Shown here: piece by piece, positions 61,846 through 64,000 of the stretch
Position numbering within the stretch: the first letter of the stretch is position 1
How the letters are laid out: each line of letters begins with the position of its first letter
Assembly (NCBI GenBank): GCA_016808115.1
Contig: JAEQBH010002956.1
Coordinates: 1 to 64,000, forward strand
Length of the DNA: 64,000 nt
Direction: 5' to 3'
Origin: Tetrastigma voinierianum
Taxonomy: Eukaryota > Streptophyta > Magnoliopsida > Vitales > Vitaceae
Made by a program: the position numbers and the translations under genes
Notes under the pieces: generated by a model
Told to the model about the DNA's origin: nothing
Database searches by the model: none
The model's input: the letters and a program-made list of their open reading frames with translations, nothing else

Positions 61846-62510
61846 CATCTTTTATCCCATTGCTTCTCTTCCACGAAGCCAATTTTGGTTCAGAAATTAT
61901 TCTGTTTTTAATAATGCAACCTGGTGTTCTGAACTGCGGCTTGAGAGTGACTCAAGCTGGCTCCAGCCTGTTCATATAGAAAAGGTAGATCAATAAAGAG
62001 AGATTTTGTTGGTGCAGCTAAACCATCCATATAGTGATATAGAGATCATTGTTACCTCTAAAACTTTCACCTTTCTTTCCATTTCATCAATATACTGAAA
62101 CTTCTTCTGTCTAGATTTTTGAGCAGAAATTGGTTGAAAGGATGTAGAGCGAAAAGAAAAACTTGGAGTCACTGGCTCGTTCAGTCAGTCGGCACCATTA
62201 ATGTACTCTCACCATTTTACTTGCACCAAATGCCTCACCCACATAACCATTATCACTACAAAAAAAACAAACAACCTACATACTCATTGGAGGATGCAAC
62301 ATTTTTGTATCTTAGGGACAGTATCGGATTCTCCGCAGCTGTTTTCCTTTTCCACGGAGTTCAATCTCATTCTGTCTTCCATTTCATCTTGGGTTGAATT
62401 GGCTGATTTCATGTCAAAAATCAAACTCAAGTCCTCCATTCCTCCATACTTCAACAACACCCTGCACAATCAAAACCCTTCTCAGTAGAAAGAAGATGAA
62501 TTTGGGAGGG
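61846..62510 (-). pseudogene. bZIP copy C
   Basis: Minus-strand copy very close to A: zipper exon 61,846-61,967, basic exon about 62,056-62,143 (SAQKSRQKKFQYIDEMERKV readable without break) and the conserved 5' block 62,284-62,510. The first residues of the basic exon (SNR) are damaged by a small deletion. A TATA-like run follows at about 62,608. Confidence 0.65.
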
Positions 62511-62649
62511 AAGTAATGAAATCTAACTCAGAGCTGTTCTGGTTTAAACACCATCCCCTAGCCTCTATCGCCCAATCAGTCTTGTTGCCGTGATGAACTC
62601 TCCCGTTATATTATATATATAACATACACAAGGAATATTTCCATTATTT

Positions 62650-64000
62650 CCCCTCACCAGCGCGGCTATTGCCTGTCTGATCAGTCTAAACACACCCATA
62701 GGATTTTAATAGTCATGAAATGCCAAGCTATACCCCCTGCATAAAAGAAAGGTAAAACTGCTAATGTTTTTTGCTTGTTATTTTGGTCATTACCTTCAAT
62801 CTCTGATGTGAAATGTGCTGGAATGGGCGGATATTTTATTGCTTATTCTAGAGATAATATCTGGGATAATTAAAAATCTTGTCAAAGGAAAATGGGTCAA
62901 TAATTTTAAAAAAAAAAAAGTAGGAAGAAGAATAAGAAGAATGTAATTTTTTTGGACAACTAAACACTTTGTTACAATGTGGTAAAGTGGAATCGAATCT
63001 CATACCTATCCCAGAATCTTCATACCCATCCCAAAATGTTAGCTTTTTAAACATTAATCCTCTATCAATTGAATTAGACATGTGAATAAAAAGAATGTAC
63101 ATTAAAATATTTTCATGTGCAAAATTTATGAGACATAGGTATATCTTTTTTTTCTTAATCACTTATGTGCCAATAATTCGTTCAGAAAGATAATCTAAAA
63201 TGACAATTTTTTTTTTCCTACATGATATGTATTTGCAAAGAAAGTATTGTGTTACAAAATTTATGCATTCATAAAATTTAAGATTAACAAAGTTGTTATG
63301 ATTGAATTATACTAAATTTGTTTACGTCTTACAAATAATATTCTAAAATTATAAAGATATTTTATCAACATAAACTATGTTTTTTTTTGTTCTATCTATA
63401 TGGATGAAATTGTTTGTATATCCCAAACAAAATGTTGAACTTATCAATGTCATATACTAAATTTATGTTAATTTTTAAACTATTGAAATTTAATCAATGC
63501 TACAATAATTTGATTGTTTATACTGGGTACTAAATTACTTCATGAATTGAAACCATGAAATTAATTATTTGTAGTCAATATTCTTTTTGAAAACAACAAT
63601 AATGTCAAATTATTTTTGTATATATATAGTATTATTTTAATGTTATTATAAAATAAAATGACTAAATTTATTAAATTTGTTAACGTCTTATAACTAAGAT
63701 TCTAGATTATCAAGATTTGATTGATCGAAACAACATGTTTTTCTTTACATTTATATAAATGACATCATTTGGTTCAAACAAAATTGAAAATTTAAACTTA
63801 TAAAATGCTATTGATCGAAACCTCTTTTGGACTAAAGTTCATTAGCATAGACTAAGATTTTTTTTTCGTTAATCGAACCCGCATCGCTTCTTTTCGTAGA
63901 AGTATGGCGATAAAAAAATTTGATCCTTGTGGGAGCAATCGCCACCTCGATCTTCATATAAACAAACAAACAAACAAATTGAAGAATAAACGAATTATAT
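62650..64000. repeat. AT-rich flank of block C, ends at window edge
   Basis: Counterpart of 1950-3319. The final bases GAATTATAT are exactly those that precede the Tat element in block A, so the window closes at the insertion point. Confidence 0.75.

Overview
This is nuclear DNA of a flowering plant, most likely a woody eudicot; the species cannot be fixed from the sequence. The evidence is interrupted, intron-containing transcription-factor genes, plant-type LTR retrotransposons (Ty3/gypsy Tat and chromovirus lineages), a LINE, MITEs, tRNA-derived SINE heads, long AT-rich spacers and dinucleotide repeats. There are no operons, ribosome binding sites or CRISPR arrays. Very few reading frames survive intact. 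Nearly every element carries small insertions and deletions, from age, from uncorrected sequencing error, or both.

The backbone is a cluster of plant bZIP transcription-factor genes and gene pieces, nearly all on the minus strand. Copies lie at about 1.1-1.9 kb (copy A), 17.5-18.5 kb (plus strand), 19.0-19.6 kb, 20.1-20.9 kb (copy D), 21.6-22.4 kb, 33.9-35.1 kb (copy G), 40.9-42.1 kb (copy E, the most complete), 48.0-48.7 kb (copy B) and 61.8-62.5 kb (copy C). Exons follow one pattern: proline-rich or acidic N-terminus, a basic-region exon of about 90 nt, a leucine-zipper exon, and in copy E a glutamine/proline-rich C-terminal exon.

Copies A, B and C are embedded in one duplicated block. In minus-strand order it holds a LINE endonuclease edge, a MITE, the zipper exon, the basic exon, an upstream conserved block and an AT-rich flank. 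In A and B the block continues into a degenerate Tat retrotransposon with a 5' LTR, gag split by a MULE-like MITE at the same base, protease, RT, RNase H and integrase. C reaches the right window edge exactly where that retrotransposon begins in A.

Region by region: 0-10.3 kb, block A. 10.3-16.1 kb, AT-rich spacer with a LINE RNase H relic, a degenerate minus-strand gene near 13-14 kb, a 0.43 kb tandem duplication and a long (AT)n. 16.1-17.4 kb, a large foldback element. 17.5-22.4 kb, inverted and direct copies of bZIP 5' exons. 23-33.6 kb, a chromovirus (RT to chromodomain) split by a complete nested non-autonomous LTR element with a perfect 5-bp target duplication. 33.9-42.3 kb, bZIP copies G and E with a second foldback element and a tandem duplication downstream of E. 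43-47 kb, a minus-strand LINE interrupted by a solo LTR. 46.9-57.0 kb, block B. 57-60.4 kb, a purine tract and a degenerate minus-strand gypsy fragment. 60.5-64 kb, block C.

The most interesting arrangement is the inverted pair of bZIP exon copies at 17.5-19.6 kb. A read-through transcript could fold into a long hairpin matching the better preserved copy E, so small-RNA control within the family is a testable idea.
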